This document shows positions 1-8,015 of a stretch of DNA of 64,000 nucleotides, one piece after another (position 1 is the stretch's first letter; each line of letters starts with the position of its first letter). The translations under genes were made by a program, and so were the position numbers. The notes under the pieces are model-generated. The model saw only the letters and a list, made by a program, of their open reading frames with translations, did no database searches and was not told the DNA's origin. The DNA comes from Alistipes sp. (GTDB lineage: Bacteria > Bacteroidota > Bacteroidia > Bacteroidales > Rikenellaceae), in the NCBI GenBank assembly GCA_020026335.1, contig JAHHQO010000009.1, positions 1-64,000 of the forward strand, read 5' to 3'.

Positions 1-37
1 ATAACAGACCCATTGGTAGAGTTAAATATGCGCTAAT

Positions 38-958
38 TTAATTCCGCCAACGGGTGTATCCATCTTGTGCATGAGTCTTGCTGTATCGCTCAATAATCCG
101 TAATGCCTCTGTCGATAATTTGCAGTTCATCACTTTACCCGTCTTTTTGCGGTTGTAGTAGATGTGCCCATTAACGATATTAACCCATTTGAGCAGGGCA
201 ATATCCTTGAAATTGATTCCAGCCATTAGGTATGAAAACATGAAAATATCGCGTGAAAATCGCGTGTAATAGGTTCGATTGGATAGATCGAGTGCCATCA
301 ACGCATGAATATCCTCTTTCGTAATAGCTCTTTTCTGTGTGTTTTCCCACAAACGACCGACCTTGAATTGTTGAAACGGATTCTTTTCGGGCGTGAAAAT
401 ATCTTCCGCAATCGCACGATTATACATCGCCTTAAAGCAGGTAAACTTGGTGGCAATGCTGTTGCTCATATTCCCACGTTGGCGCAGAAATGCTTCAAAT
501 TCCCGCAGAAACTGCAAGTTGATCTCCTCAAAACGGATGTTTAAAGAATGGAATTGCTCCAACAGGGAAACCGTAATTTTATAGTTGGAGGCAGTTCCGT
601 ATCGTTCGACTTGTTCCAATCGTTGAATGATTTGATTAAAGAACTCGCCAACGGTAGTAAGGTTCTTGGGTTTGCGCTCTTTGAGTAGTGTGTCGAAGGT
701 AATGGGAATGTCCAATACCTCCAATTGCTGCATCTTTTTCTTGTAAGCATGGAGTTGTGTAGAGAGCTGGAATTGGATTTCCTCACGGTTGGGGCAATTT
801 GGTGTGGGGCATTGCTTTTCTAAGTCCCAATGCTTTAATGCAACATAGATGCCTGTTGAAACTTTCTTGGCCTTTCGTTCGTGGATGAACAAAAAAATGA
901 TAGGAACTTTGCCATCTTTATTGACAGCATCTTTGCGACAAATTACATTGATTGTCAT
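38..958 (-). pseudogene. Truncated tyrosine recombinase / integrase
   Basis: Resembles Bacteroidetes phage/conjugative-element integrases: an N-terminal arm-type DNA-binding domain (about residues 1-80, MTINVICRKD start), a SAM-like core-binding domain (about 85-190), and the beginning of the catalytic domain (GINFKDIALLKW, then KKTGKV). The frame stops at 38, before the C-terminal H-x-x-R and Tyr motifs, so it is about 306 aa instead of about 400. The usual first catalytic Arg is also not obvious around the GINF motif. I start it at ATG 958; the upstream codons have no good start. It lies just beyond the 3' end of tRNA-Lys, the usual position for an integrase that uses that tRNA as attachment site. 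Probably an inactive relic; a frameshift close to the window edge is an alternative. Confidence 0.7.
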
Positions 959-982
959 AATGTGTTGAAGTTGTGCAAAGTA

Positions 983-999
983 CAGATGTTTTTCATCTG
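983..999. promoter_or_regulatory. Inverted repeat upstream of the integrase
   Basis: CAGATG-TTTTT-CATCTG, a perfect 6-bp dyad 25 bp upstream of the integrase start. It could be an operator or a recombination-protein site; the sequence alone does not say which. Confidence 0.3.
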
Positions 1000-1143
1000 A
1001 AATCCTTGGGAAACATTTTCCCAAAAATGATTAGATGCAATGAATGATGGAATGGTTCGAAATGGGAGAATAGGTCAGATTGAACAATAAATGACCTATA
1101 GGGATACAAAAAAAGCGACTGATAAACATCAATCGCTTTCTTT

Positions 1144-1219
1144 TGGTGAACCCGCTGGGGCTCGAACCCAGGACCCCAACATTAAAAGTGTTGTGCTCTA
1201 CCTACTGAGCTACGGATTC
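1144..1219 (-). tRNA. tRNA-Lys (anticodon UUU)
   Basis: Read on the minus strand it folds as a 76-nt cloverleaf: acceptor GAATCCG/CGGGTTC (one T-G wobble), D-stem GCTC/GAGC, anticodon stem CAACA/TGTTG with loop CTTTTAA (anticodon TTT, Lys), variable GGGTC, T-stem CTGGG/CCCAG with loop TTCGAGC, discriminator A and an encoded CCA. The 3' end faces the truncated integrase. Confidence 0.97.
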
Positions 1220-1560
1220 TCCGATTGTCAATCAAAGGAGGCAGTGAACTGCTGTTCTTTTGTTTTGACGGTGCAAATATAAGGCGTTTTTTTTTAACCG
1301 CCAAATCTTTTTAAAAGTTTGTTAAAGAAATTTAATAAATTTTCTTGCTCAAAAGCCCTCCAGAGCCTGTTTTTGCCACGGTTTTCACGAATTAAATCTT
1401 TGATTTTCATACGGATATTTCTGCTGCTTTTGCACGATGATTTTTTGTGAGAAAAAATGCAAAATTTTTACACATCGGAAAGCCCGTCAGGCAAGAACCG
1501 CGAAGCCGAAGTAAAAAATCATGCAGACGCGATGAGGTGAACTCAAAAGTGGGGGAGTCG

Positions 1561-1590
1561 GGGGCGATGACCGACACGGAGCGTCGCCCC
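1561..1590. other. GC-rich stem-loop of unknown role
   Basis: GGGGCGA pairs with TCGCCCC around an inner CCG-ACA-CGG hairpin. No T-tract follows on either strand, so it is not a standard intrinsic terminator. It may be part of a structured RNA. Confidence 0.4.
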
Positions 1591-1746
1591 GTAAAACAGA
1601 GTCGGCAACACGCAAGACGGCAAAATACATATATAATATGAGCGGAGTGCGGGTGGCGGTGGCGAAAGATGAATTTTTTAAGAAGAAAGCGTGTTTTTTT
1701 AATGAGAGTATGGGGTAAAGTGATTGAATATCTAAAATAAAAGTAG

Positions 1747-1754
1747 TAATTTTG
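1747..1754 (+). promoter_or_regulatory. Promoter -7 box
   Basis: TAATTTTG fits the Bacteroidetes TAnnTTTG element; a TTG at 1724-1726 has the spacing expected of the -33 element. It lies 37 bp upstream of the start of the next gene. Confidence 0.65.
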
Positions 1755-1791
1755 AACCCGTTATTACACTATTAAAATATTTGAATAAAAT

Positions 1792-2985
1792 ATGAAAGCA
1801 TTAATTATTGGCGCAGGTGGCGTCGGTACAGTTGTTACTCAGAAAATTGCGGCTAATCCCGTGTTTACCGATGTTATGTTGGCGAGCCGTACAAAGTCGA
1901 AGTGTGATGCCGTTGCGGCAACTATCGGTGGTGACCGTGTAAAGACTGCACAGGTTGATGCAGATTCAGTTCCCGAGTTGTGTGCACTCTTCCGTTCGTT
2001 TCAGCCCGATATCGTTGTCAATGTGGCACTTCCCTATCAGGACCTTACGATTATGGACGCTTGTCTGGAGTGTGGTTGCAACTATCTCGATACAGCAAAT
2101 TACGAGCCCAAGGATGAGGCTCATTTCGAGTATTCATGGCAGTGGGCCTATCAGGACCGCTTCAAGGCTGCGGGTTTGACCGCTATCCTCGGTTGTGGTT
2201 TCGACCCGGGTGTAACCGCTATCTTCACCGCATACGCTGCCAAGCACCATTTCGATGAGATTCACTATCTCGATATCGTAGACTGCAATGCCGGTAACCA
2301 CGGTATGGCATTCGCTACCAACTTCAACCCCGAAATCAACATCCGCGAGGTGACCCAGAAGGGCCGTTACTATCAGGACGGCAAATGGGTGGTTACCGAG
2401 CCTCACGAGATTCACCGCCCCCTGCACTATCCCGGTATCGGTGAGCGTGAGTCGTATGTAATCTACCACGAGGAGTTGGAGTCGTTGGTGAAGAACTATC
2501 CTTCGATTAAGCGTGCTCGTTTCTGGATGACTTTCGGTCAGGAGTATCTGACTCACCTGCGTGTGATTCAGAACATCGGTATGGCACGTATCGACCCCAT
2601 CATCTACAACGGTGTCGAGATTGTCCCCATTCAGTTCCTGAAGGCCGTTCTTCCCGACCCCAAGTCGCTGGGTGCCAACTATCACGGTCAGACCTCTATC
2701 GGTTGCCGTATCCGCGGTATCAAGGATGGTAAGGAGCACTCTTACTACATCTACAACAACTGCGACCACGAGCAGGCATTCAAGGAGACCGGTACACAGG
2801 CTGTCAGCTTCACCACAGGTGTTCCCGCTGCGTTGGGTGCATCGATGTGGGCAAAGGGCCTCTGGAGAGGTGCCGGCGTGTTCAATGTTGAGGAGTTTGA
2901 TCCCGATCCGTTCTTGAAGGAGTTGGGCGAGCAGGGTCTGCCCTGGCACGAGCTCTTCGATACCGACATCGAGGTAAATGACTAA
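1792..2985 (+). CDS. Carboxy(nor)spermidine synthase (saccharopine dehydrogenase family)
   Basis: NADPH-dependent enzyme that condenses aspartate beta-semialdehyde with putrescine (or diaminopropane) to carboxyspermidine (or carboxynorspermidine), the first step of the bacterial alternative spermidine route. A Rossmann fold begins with GAGGVG at residues 7-12, and the saccharopine-dehydrogenase C-terminal domain follows (GCGFDPGVT near 140). At 397 aa it has the usual length of this subgroup and is shorter than eukaryotic saccharopine reductases. The decarboxylase that completes the pathway (NspC) is encoded 2.4 kb downstream at 5398. Its own promoter and a strong terminator suggest a monocistronic transcript. 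Lysine metabolism is the alternative role for this family, made unlikely by the nspC neighbour. Confidence 0.88.
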   Translation: MKALIIGAGGVGTVVTQKIAANPVFTDVMLASRTKSKCDAVAATIGGDRVKTAQVDADSVPELCALFRSFQPDIVVNVALPYQDLTIMDACLECGCNYLDTANYEPKDEAHFEYSWQWAYQDRFKAAGLTAILGCGFDPGVTAIFTAYAAKHHFDEIHYLDIVDCNAGNHGMAFATNFNPEINIREVTQKGRYYQDGKWVVTEPHEIHRPLHYPGIGERESYVIYHEELESLVKNYPSIKRARFWMTFGQEYLTHLRVIQNIGMARIDPIIYNGVEIVPIQFLKAVLPDPKSLGANYHGQTSIGCRIRGIKDGKEHSYYIYNNCDHEQAFKETGTQAVSFTTGVPAALGASMWAKGLWRGAGVFNVEEFDPDPFLKELGEQGLPWHELFDTDIEVND

Positions 2986-3008
2986 TCGAGTACCGATTCG
3001 ATATTTGT

Positions 3009-3039
3009 CGGACATCCCAAACGGGGTGTCCGATTTTTT
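3009..3039 (+). terminator. Intrinsic terminator
   Basis: 10-bp stem CGGACATCCC/GGGGTGTCCG with an AAAC loop, then six T. Confidence 0.9.
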
Positions 3040-3040
3040 A

Positions 3041-3048
3041 TAAATTTG
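3041..3048 (+). promoter_or_regulatory. Promoter -7 box of the LysR gene
   Basis: TAAATTTG, a TAnnTTTG match placed 22 bp before the LysR start and directly after the preceding terminator. Confidence 0.55.
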
Positions 3049-3070
3049 TTCGTCCGATAACCCTAAGATT

Positions 3071-3967
3071 ATGTCCGATTTCCGATTGAAAGTTTTTTGC
3101 AGCGTGGCCAAGAATCTCAGCTTCACGAAGGCCTCTCAGGAGTTGTTCATCTCGCAGCCGGCCATCAGCAAACACATCCGAGAATTGGAGGTGAAGTACA
3201 ACACGCGTCTGTTCGACCGCGTGGGCGGCAAGGTGTCGCTGACCCCCTCGGCACGCATACTGCTGGAGCACAGCCAAATCATTATGTCGGAATACGCACG
3301 TCTGGATTATGAGATGAACCTGCTCAACAACGAATATTCGGGCGAGTTGCGATTGGGCGCGAGCACCACGATTGCGCAATATGTGCTTCCTCCGTTGCTG
3401 GCGCGCTTCGTGGAGAAGTTTCCCAATGTGCGGCTCACACTGTTCAACAGCAATTCCGAGGAGGTGGAGCGCGCCTTGGAGGAGCACCGTATCGACATCG
3501 GATTGGTCGAGGGCAATATCCGCCGCCCCGATTTGAAATACACGCTGTTTCTGAAGGACGAATTGGTGTGTGTCGTTGCCACGGGCGAGCGGTGGAAGAA
3601 CTGTGACGAGCTGTCGATTGAGGAGTTCCGCCACGTGCCGTTGGTGTTGCGCGAGAGGGGGTCGGGCACGCTCGATGTGCTGATTTCGGCTCTCGAGAAG
3701 TTCAACGTGAAACTTGCCGACCTCAATGTGTCGATGTATCTGGGCAGCACGGAGGGTATCAAACTCTACCTCAAGAACAGCGAGTGTATGGGCGTGGTCT
3801 CCGTAAGGTCGATTTCCGAGGAACTCTACTCGGGCAAATTCAAGGTCATAGATGTCGAGGGGCTGGACATGAACCGCGAGTTCAATTTCGTGCAGCTTCA
3901 CGGGCAGGAGGCAGGCCTTTCGGCAGTGTTCATGAATTTTGCCCATCATTATAACAATAAGTTATAA
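3071..3967 (+). CDS. LysR-family transcriptional regulator (YeiE/CysL-like)
   Basis: 298 aa, the normal LTTR length. The winged helix-turn-helix is at about residues 17-70 (SFTKASQELFISQPAISKHI, then LFDR and LTPSA), followed by a periplasmic-binding-protein-like effector domain (about 90-290). It sits 92 bp upstream of, and on the same strand as, a YeiH-family exporter. In enterobacteria the LysR protein YeiE adjoins and controls yeiH and has been linked to sulfite stress. By inference this protein may sense sulfite or a related sulfur compound and control the exporter and perhaps cysteate synthase. A palindromic T-N11-A type site lies in the gap ahead of the exporter gene. The exact ligand cannot be read from the sequence. 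Confidence 0.88.
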   Translation: MSDFRLKVFCSVAKNLSFTKASQELFISQPAISKHIRELEVKYNTRLFDRVGGKVSLTPSARILLEHSQIIMSEYARLDYEMNLLNNEYSGELRLGASTTIAQYVLPPLLARFVEKFPNVRLTLFNSNSEEVERALEEHRIDIGLVEGNIRRPDLKYTLFLKDELVCVVATGERWKNCDELSIEEFRHVPLVLRERGSGTLDVLISALEKFNVKLADLNVSMYLGSTEGIKLYLKNSECMGVVSVRSISEELYSGKFKVIDVEGLDMNREFNFVQLHGQEAGLSAVFMNFAHHYNNKL

Positions 3968-3982
3968 CCCATAAAAAAACGC

Positions 3983-3995
3983 GATAAAAATTATC
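3983..3995. promoter_or_regulatory. Putative LysR binding site
   Basis: GATAA-AAA-TTATC, a perfect dyad that contains an ATN9-11AT type LysR box. It lies about 13-26 bp upstream of the candidate -7 element, where LTTR activators usually bind. Confidence 0.35.
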
Positions 3996-4008
3996 CCGAA
4001 ACATCAAT

Positions 4009-4016
4009 TATCTTCG
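4009..4016 (+). promoter_or_regulatory. Candidate promoter of the YeiH-family gene
   Basis: TATCTTCG is one mismatch from TAnnTTTG. It lies 44 bp before the start codon and just downstream of the dyad at 3983-3995. A weak -7 box would suit an activator-dependent promoter. Confidence 0.35.
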
Positions 4017-4059
4017 CAGCGTAAACAACGAAAGATAATCACAAATAAAAATTATTTAT

Positions 4060-5046
4060 ATGGTTTCGGTGCTTAATTTCAAGTCAAATCCCAAGTCCAC
4101 CTATGTGGGTATTTTGGTATTGCTCTCGTTTTTTCTGCTGTCGGATTACATGCCGCTGATCCCCTCGTTGTCGGAGTGGGTAACACCTCCCGTAGCCTTG
4201 TTTTTGGGTCTGTGCTTCGCTCTGATTTGTGGTGAGGCTTATCCTGCCTTCAACAAAAAAGCGTCAAAATATCTGTTGCAATATTCGGTCGTTGGACTGG
4301 GCTTCGGCATGAATCTCCAAGCCTCGCTGGCATCGGGTAAGGAGGGTATGGAGTTTACGATTGTCTCGGTGGTGGTGACCATGGTGTTGGGTATGCTGAT
4401 TGGTCGCAAACTATTGAAAATCAATCGTGATACGGCATACCTTGTCAGCTCGGGAACGGCCATCTGCGGTGGTAGTGCCATTGCTGCCGTCGCCCCCGTC
4501 ATCAAGGCGGACGAGAGCCGTATTTCGGTGGCTTTGGGTACGGTCTTTGTGCTGAATGCCATCGGTCTGTTCCTCTTCCCCGTGTTGGGTCATGCCATCG
4601 GTCTCGATGAGCAGCAGTTCGGCACATGGGCAGCGATTGCCATTCACGATACCAGCTCGGTGGTCGGTGCGGCTGCCGCTTACGGTGAAAGAGCCCTGGA
4701 GGTGGCAACTACCGTGAAACTGACCCGTGCACTGTGGATTATTCCGCTGGCGTTGGTCTCCTCGGTGATATTCAAGGGTGACGGACGCAAGATTTCCGTG
4801 CCTTGGTTTATCCTCTTCTTCATCGTTGCCATTCTGGCGAATACCTACCTGCTGACAGACTATCCCCAAATCGGTTCCGCGATTTCTCATCTGGCACGCA
4901 AGAGTCTGATTATAACCATGTTCTTCATTGGTGCATCACTCACTCCCGCGGTGCTGAAAAGCGTGGGTATCAGACCCATGATTCAGGGGGTGATTTTGTG
5001 GGTGGGCATCAGCCTGCTGTCGCTGGGTTATATCCTCTGGTGGTAG
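4060..5046 (+). CDS. YeiH-family (UPF0324) inner-membrane transporter, putative sulfite/sulfate exporter
   Basis: 328 aa with about ten hydrophobic segments. It carries the family hallmarks VVGLGFGMNL (about residue 76), SSGTAICGGSAIAAVAP (about 130), IAIHDTSSVVGAA (about 190) and the C-terminal FFIGASL (about 288). Members are annotated as putative sulfate exporters; the substrate is poorly established. Its position after a LysR regulator and near cysteate synthase, which consumes sulfite, supports a role in exporting or balancing sulfite or a small sulfonate. The family is certain; the substrate is an inference. Confidence 0.85.
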   Translation: MVSVLNFKSNPKSTYVGILVLLSFFLLSDYMPLIPSLSEWVTPPVALFLGLCFALICGEAYPAFNKKASKYLLQYSVVGLGFGMNLQASLASGKEGMEFTIVSVVVTMVLGMLIGRKLLKINRDTAYLVSSGTAICGGSAIAAVAPVIKADESRISVALGTVFVLNAIGLFLFPVLGHAIGLDEQQFGTWAAIAIHDTSSVVGAAAAYGERALEVATTVKLTRALWIIPLALVSSVIFKGDGRKISVPWFILFFIVAILANTYLLTDYPQIGSAISHLARKSLIITMFFIGASLTPAVLKSVGIRPMIQGVILWVGISLLSLGYILWW

Positions 5047-5133
5047 TCGATGCCGAGAGAAAAATACTTATAGGTTAAAGTTTTGTTAATTAGGTTAGTG
5101 CTTAATTGATTCATCGGCCGGTTCGGCGGTGGG

Positions 5134-5164
5134 GGCTTCGGGTTTATAACCCGAAGCCTTTTTT
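5134..5164 (+). terminator. Intrinsic terminator
   Basis: Perfect 10-bp stem GGCTTCGGGT/ACCCGAAGCC, loop TTATA, then six T. Confidence 0.93.
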
Positions 5165-5361
5165 GTGCGTCGGGAAAAACCAACTTCTGCATGACGGAAA
5201 AATCACCACGGAAAATTGGTATTGCGAAGTGCCTGTTTCAGATGTGACTTGTTGTCGGATAAATTGGTCGATATGCCGTCAGAGGGCTTCTGAGTGTAGG
5301 TATAAATACTTATTTATGGGAAATAGGGCTGATCGAACGAAATATTTTCCAAGGAATTGAC

Positions 5362-5369
5362 TATTTTTG
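5362..5369 (+). promoter_or_regulatory. Promoter -7 box of nspC
   Basis: TATTTTTG matches TAnnTTTG and lies 28 bp before the nspC start. No clear -33 element. Confidence 0.55.
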
Positions 5370-5397
5370 TAGCTGTTTTGAATTTTAAGACACAAAG

Positions 5398-6528
5398 ATG
5401 ATAGACTTTTCAGCAATACTTTCGCCCTGCTATCTGCTTGACGAGCAACTTCTCGACGCGAATTTGGCCGTCATCGACAGGGTGCGTAAAGAGTCGGGTG
5501 CCGAGATTATCGTGGCACTCAAGGCATGTGCCATGTGGAGTATCTTCCCCAAACTGGCCCGTCACTCCGACGGTGCTACCGCTAGTTCGCTGGCCGAGGC
5601 AAGATTGGTCCTCGAGGAGTTCGGACAGAAATCACATACCTATGCTCCCGTCTATACGGATAGAAACATCGACGAGATTTTGCGATGCAGCAGCCATATC
5701 ACCTTTAATTCGTTGGGTCAGTATCGCCGTTTCGGCGAGCGTGCCCTGGCTCAGGGCTTGTCCTGCGGATTGAGAATCAACCCTGGTTACTCTCCCGTGG
5801 AGACCGACATCTACAATCCCTGCGTGGCAGGTTCGCGTCTGGGCGTTGTCCCCGAGCAGCTGCGCGAGTTGCCCGCCGGCATCGAAGGACTCCACTTCCA
5901 CGTGTTGTGCGAGTCGCGTCCCTGCCACCTGCGTTTGGCACTGGAGGCTGTGGAGAAGAATTTCGGCCATCTGCTCGACCAAATCAAATGGCTCAACATG
6001 GGCGGCGGTCATCTGATGACCCATGCCGACTACGACTGTGACGAGCTCATCGCCATACTTCGTGAGTTCAGGGCGCGTCATCCCCACCTGCGTCTCATTC
6101 TCGAGCCGGGCAGTGCCTTCACTTGGCGTACGGGATATCTGGTATCGACCGTGGAGGACATCGTCGAGAATGGCGGTGTGAAGACGGCGATGCTCGATGT
6201 GTCGTTTGCCTGCCATATGCCCGACTGTCTGGAGATGCCCTACAAACCTGCCATCATTGGTGCTCACGACCCCGAGGAGGGCGAGACCAAGTGGAGAATG
6301 GGTGGCACAAGCTGTCTGGCTGGTGACTTCTACGGCGACTGGGCATTTGACCACGAACTGAAAGTGGGTGAGAAAATCGTATTCGAGGATATGATTCACT
6401 ACACGATGGTCAAGACCACGATGTTCAACGGCGTGCATCACCCCTCGATAGCCATTGCCCACCGCAACGGTGAGGTCGAGATGGTCCGCGAGTTCGGATA
6501 CGAGGATTTCAAAACACGCATGTCATAA
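5398..6528 (+). CDS. nspC: Carboxynorspermidine/carboxyspermidine decarboxylase
   Basis: PLP-dependent decarboxylase of the alanine-racemase (group IV) fold that removes CO2 from carboxyspermidine to give spermidine. 376 aa, normal for NspC. Schiff-base Lys is in ALKACA (K42), the HFHVLCES strand is near 165, the glycine-rich PLP-phosphate loop MGGGH is near 200, LEPGSAF near 238, and the catalytic CLAGD cysteine is near 306. It completes the pathway begun by the dehydrogenase at 1792. Cysteate synthase follows 36 bp later with no terminator between, so the two are probably co-transcribed. Diaminopimelate decarboxylase is excluded by the short length and NspC-type motifs. Confidence 0.93.
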   Translation: MIDFSAILSPCYLLDEQLLDANLAVIDRVRKESGAEIIVALKACAMWSIFPKLARHSDGATASSLAEARLVLEEFGQKSHTYAPVYTDRNIDEILRCSSHITFNSLGQYRRFGERALAQGLSCGLRINPGYSPVETDIYNPCVAGSRLGVVPEQLRELPAGIEGLHFHVLCESRPCHLRLALEAVEKNFGHLLDQIKWLNMGGGHLMTHADYDCDELIAILREFRARHPHLRLILEPGSAFTWRTGYLVSTVEDIVENGGVKTAMLDVSFACHMPDCLEMPYKPAIIGAHDPEEGETKWRMGGTSCLAGDFYGDWAFDHELKVGEKIVFEDMIHYTMVKTTMFNGVHHPSIAIAHRNGEVEMVREFGYEDFKTRMS

Positions 6529-6564
6529 AAACGAAACACTAATTAAATTAACAGATTTATATTG

Positions 6565-7863
6565 ATGGAAAAAATTACCCCCACCTCCTATACACTTGAG
6601 TGTGTGGCTACCGGACGTGAATTTGAGGACGAAGGTTGGACCCTTGAAGACCGTTCGTGCAAAACGCCGTCGTTGGTACGCGCTAAATATGCCAAGAAGC
6701 AGATAGAGGTTAAATCCGACGAGTACGGACTCTACAAGTTTGCCGACTGGCTGCCCGTTAAACGTATGTTGAGCGGTTCTTCGGCTCCTGTGACCTACAA
6801 GAGCAAGGGACTGGCACAGCACCTGGGACTGGAGAATCTCTGGATTACCTTTAACGGTTACTATCCTGCCATCGGAGCGCACATGACTACCTGTTCGTTC
6901 AAGGAGACCGAGGCTTATTCGGTTTGTGCCCGTGCCGAGGAGAACGAGGAGCGAGTGTTGGTGGTGGCATCTGCCGGTAATACCGCACGTGCATTTGCCA
7001 AGGTATGTTCCGACAACAATATCAAACTGTTGCTCTCGGTACCTACCGACAACCTCGATGCCCTTTGGTTCGAGAAGCCGCTGAACCCCTGCGTGAAGCT
7101 GATTGCCTGCGAGAAGGGTGGCGACTACTTCGATGCCATTTATCTGTCAACCCTGGCACTCAAGAGCCCCATGTTCTACAACGAGGGTGGTGCCAAGAAC
7201 GTGGCACGCCGTGACGGTATGTCGACCACCGTTCTGTCGGCGGTGACTACCATCGGTCAGATTCCCGACTACTATTTCCAGGCCGTGGGTAGCGGTACGG
7301 GTGCCATTGCCGCATGGGAAGGCAATATGCGTCTGAAGGAGGATGGCCGCTTCGGTCAGAACACCATGAAACTGATGGTGGCTCAGAACGCACCTTTCGT
7401 CCCCATGTTCGATGCATGGAGAGCCGACTCGCGCAAGATGTTGCCCTATGAGGACGACAAGGCACGCCGCGATGCAGAGATTATCGATGCAAAGGTCCTT
7501 TCGAACCGTCGTCCTCCCTACGGTATCTCGGGTGGTCTGTACGATGCACTGAAGGCTACCAATGGTGAGGTCTTCGCCGTGACCAACGCTCAGGCTCGCA
7601 AGGCACGCCGTCTGTTCAAGGAGACCGAGGGTGTGGATATCTACTCGGCAGCAGGTGTGGCTCTCTCGGCACTGATTAAGGCCGTTGATGACGGCAAGGT
7701 CGAGAAGGATGCCTGCATCATGCTGAACATCACCGGTGGTGGTGAGGCTCACTTCAAGGAGGGTAAGGATTTGTGGTATCTCGAACCGAGCCTTACTTTC
7801 TCGCTTACGCCCGACGAGACCGATGTGGTCGAGAAGGTCGAGGCACTTTTCAAAGAGGAATAA
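6565..7863 (+). CDS. Cysteate synthase (threonine-synthase-like, PLP)
   Basis: 432 aa, fold-type II PLP enzyme. PLP lysine is in the SFKETEAY motif (K113), the SAGNTARAF substrate loop is near 137, and the phosphate-binding GSGTGAIAAWEGN is near 242. The early, short threonine-synthase-like layout matches the archaeal/Bacteroidetes cysteate synthase family, which converts O-phosphoserine plus sulfite to L-cysteate plus phosphate. In Bacteroidales such as Alistipes cysteate is condensed with a fatty acyl group to make capnine-type sulfonolipids; the acyltransferase is not in this window. ATG 6565 is preferred over the TTG one codon earlier. It follows nspC closely and ends before a strong terminator. 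Plain threonine synthase is the main alternative. Confidence 0.85.
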   Translation: MEKITPTSYTLECVATGREFEDEGWTLEDRSCKTPSLVRAKYAKKQIEVKSDEYGLYKFADWLPVKRMLSGSSAPVTYKSKGLAQHLGLENLWITFNGYYPAIGAHMTTCSFKETEAYSVCARAEENEERVLVVASAGNTARAFAKVCSDNNIKLLLSVPTDNLDALWFEKPLNPCVKLIACEKGGDYFDAIYLSTLALKSPMFYNEGGAKNVARRDGMSTTVLSAVTTIGQIPDYYFQAVGSGTGAIAAWEGNMRLKEDGRFGQNTMKLMVAQNAPFVPMFDAWRADSRKMLPYEDDKARRDAEIIDAKVLSNRRPPYGISGGLYDALKATNGEVFAVTNAQARKARRLFKETEGVDIYSAAGVALSALIKAVDDGKVEKDACIMLNITGGGEAHFKEGKDLWYLEPSLTFSLTPDETDVVEKVEALFKEE

Positions 7864-7932
7864 TATCTTTTCCGGATTTGATGCCATGAACAAGAGGGTT
7901 CATATATTCAAATTTGCGATATAGTTTCCCAC

Positions 7933-7983
7933 GCAGTACATTCCAAGAGTTCACAGCCGCTCTTGAGATGTACTGCTTTTTTT
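7933..7983 (+). terminator. Long intrinsic terminator after cysteate synthase
   Basis: GCAGTACAT pairs with ATGTACTGC and CAAGAG with CTCTTG inside it, about 15 bp in all, followed by seven T. It ends only 32 bp before the receptor start, so attenuation of the receptor gene is also possible. Confidence 0.88.
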
Positions 7984-8015
7984 ATTTATGTACCACATTA
8001 ATCAATTTAACAAGG

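Larger units (their letters stand above)
1220..1791. other. Intergenic region without a recognised gene
   Basis: About 570 bases between tRNA-Lys and the polyamine dehydrogenase gene. It begins AT-rich, then has a G/C-richer stretch at 1470-1650 with a stem-loop at 1561-1590, then the promoter of the next gene. A 64-codon open frame at 1447-1641 has a composition (Lys/Arg/Ser-rich, no conserved motif) that does not look coding. A small RNA is possible. Confidence 0.5.
5047..5397. other. Intergenic region
   Basis: 351 bases holding the terminator at 5134-5164 and the nspC promoter at 5362-5369. I see no gene in it; an 84-codon frame at 5106-5360 runs through the terminator hairpin and is unlikely to be coding. 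Confidence 0.6.

Noticed and set aside
1447..1641. 64-codon frame in the 1.2-1.8 kb gap
   Set aside because: Basic, low-complexity product, no promoter, crosses a GC-rich hairpin.
2134..3126. 330-codon minus frame over the end of the polyamine dehydrogenase gene
   Set aside because: Shadow that crosses an intrinsic terminator.
7914..8015. Upstream start (TTG 7914) for the receptor gene
   Set aside because: It would translate the terminator hairpin at 7933-7976; the signal peptide begins after ATG 8016.
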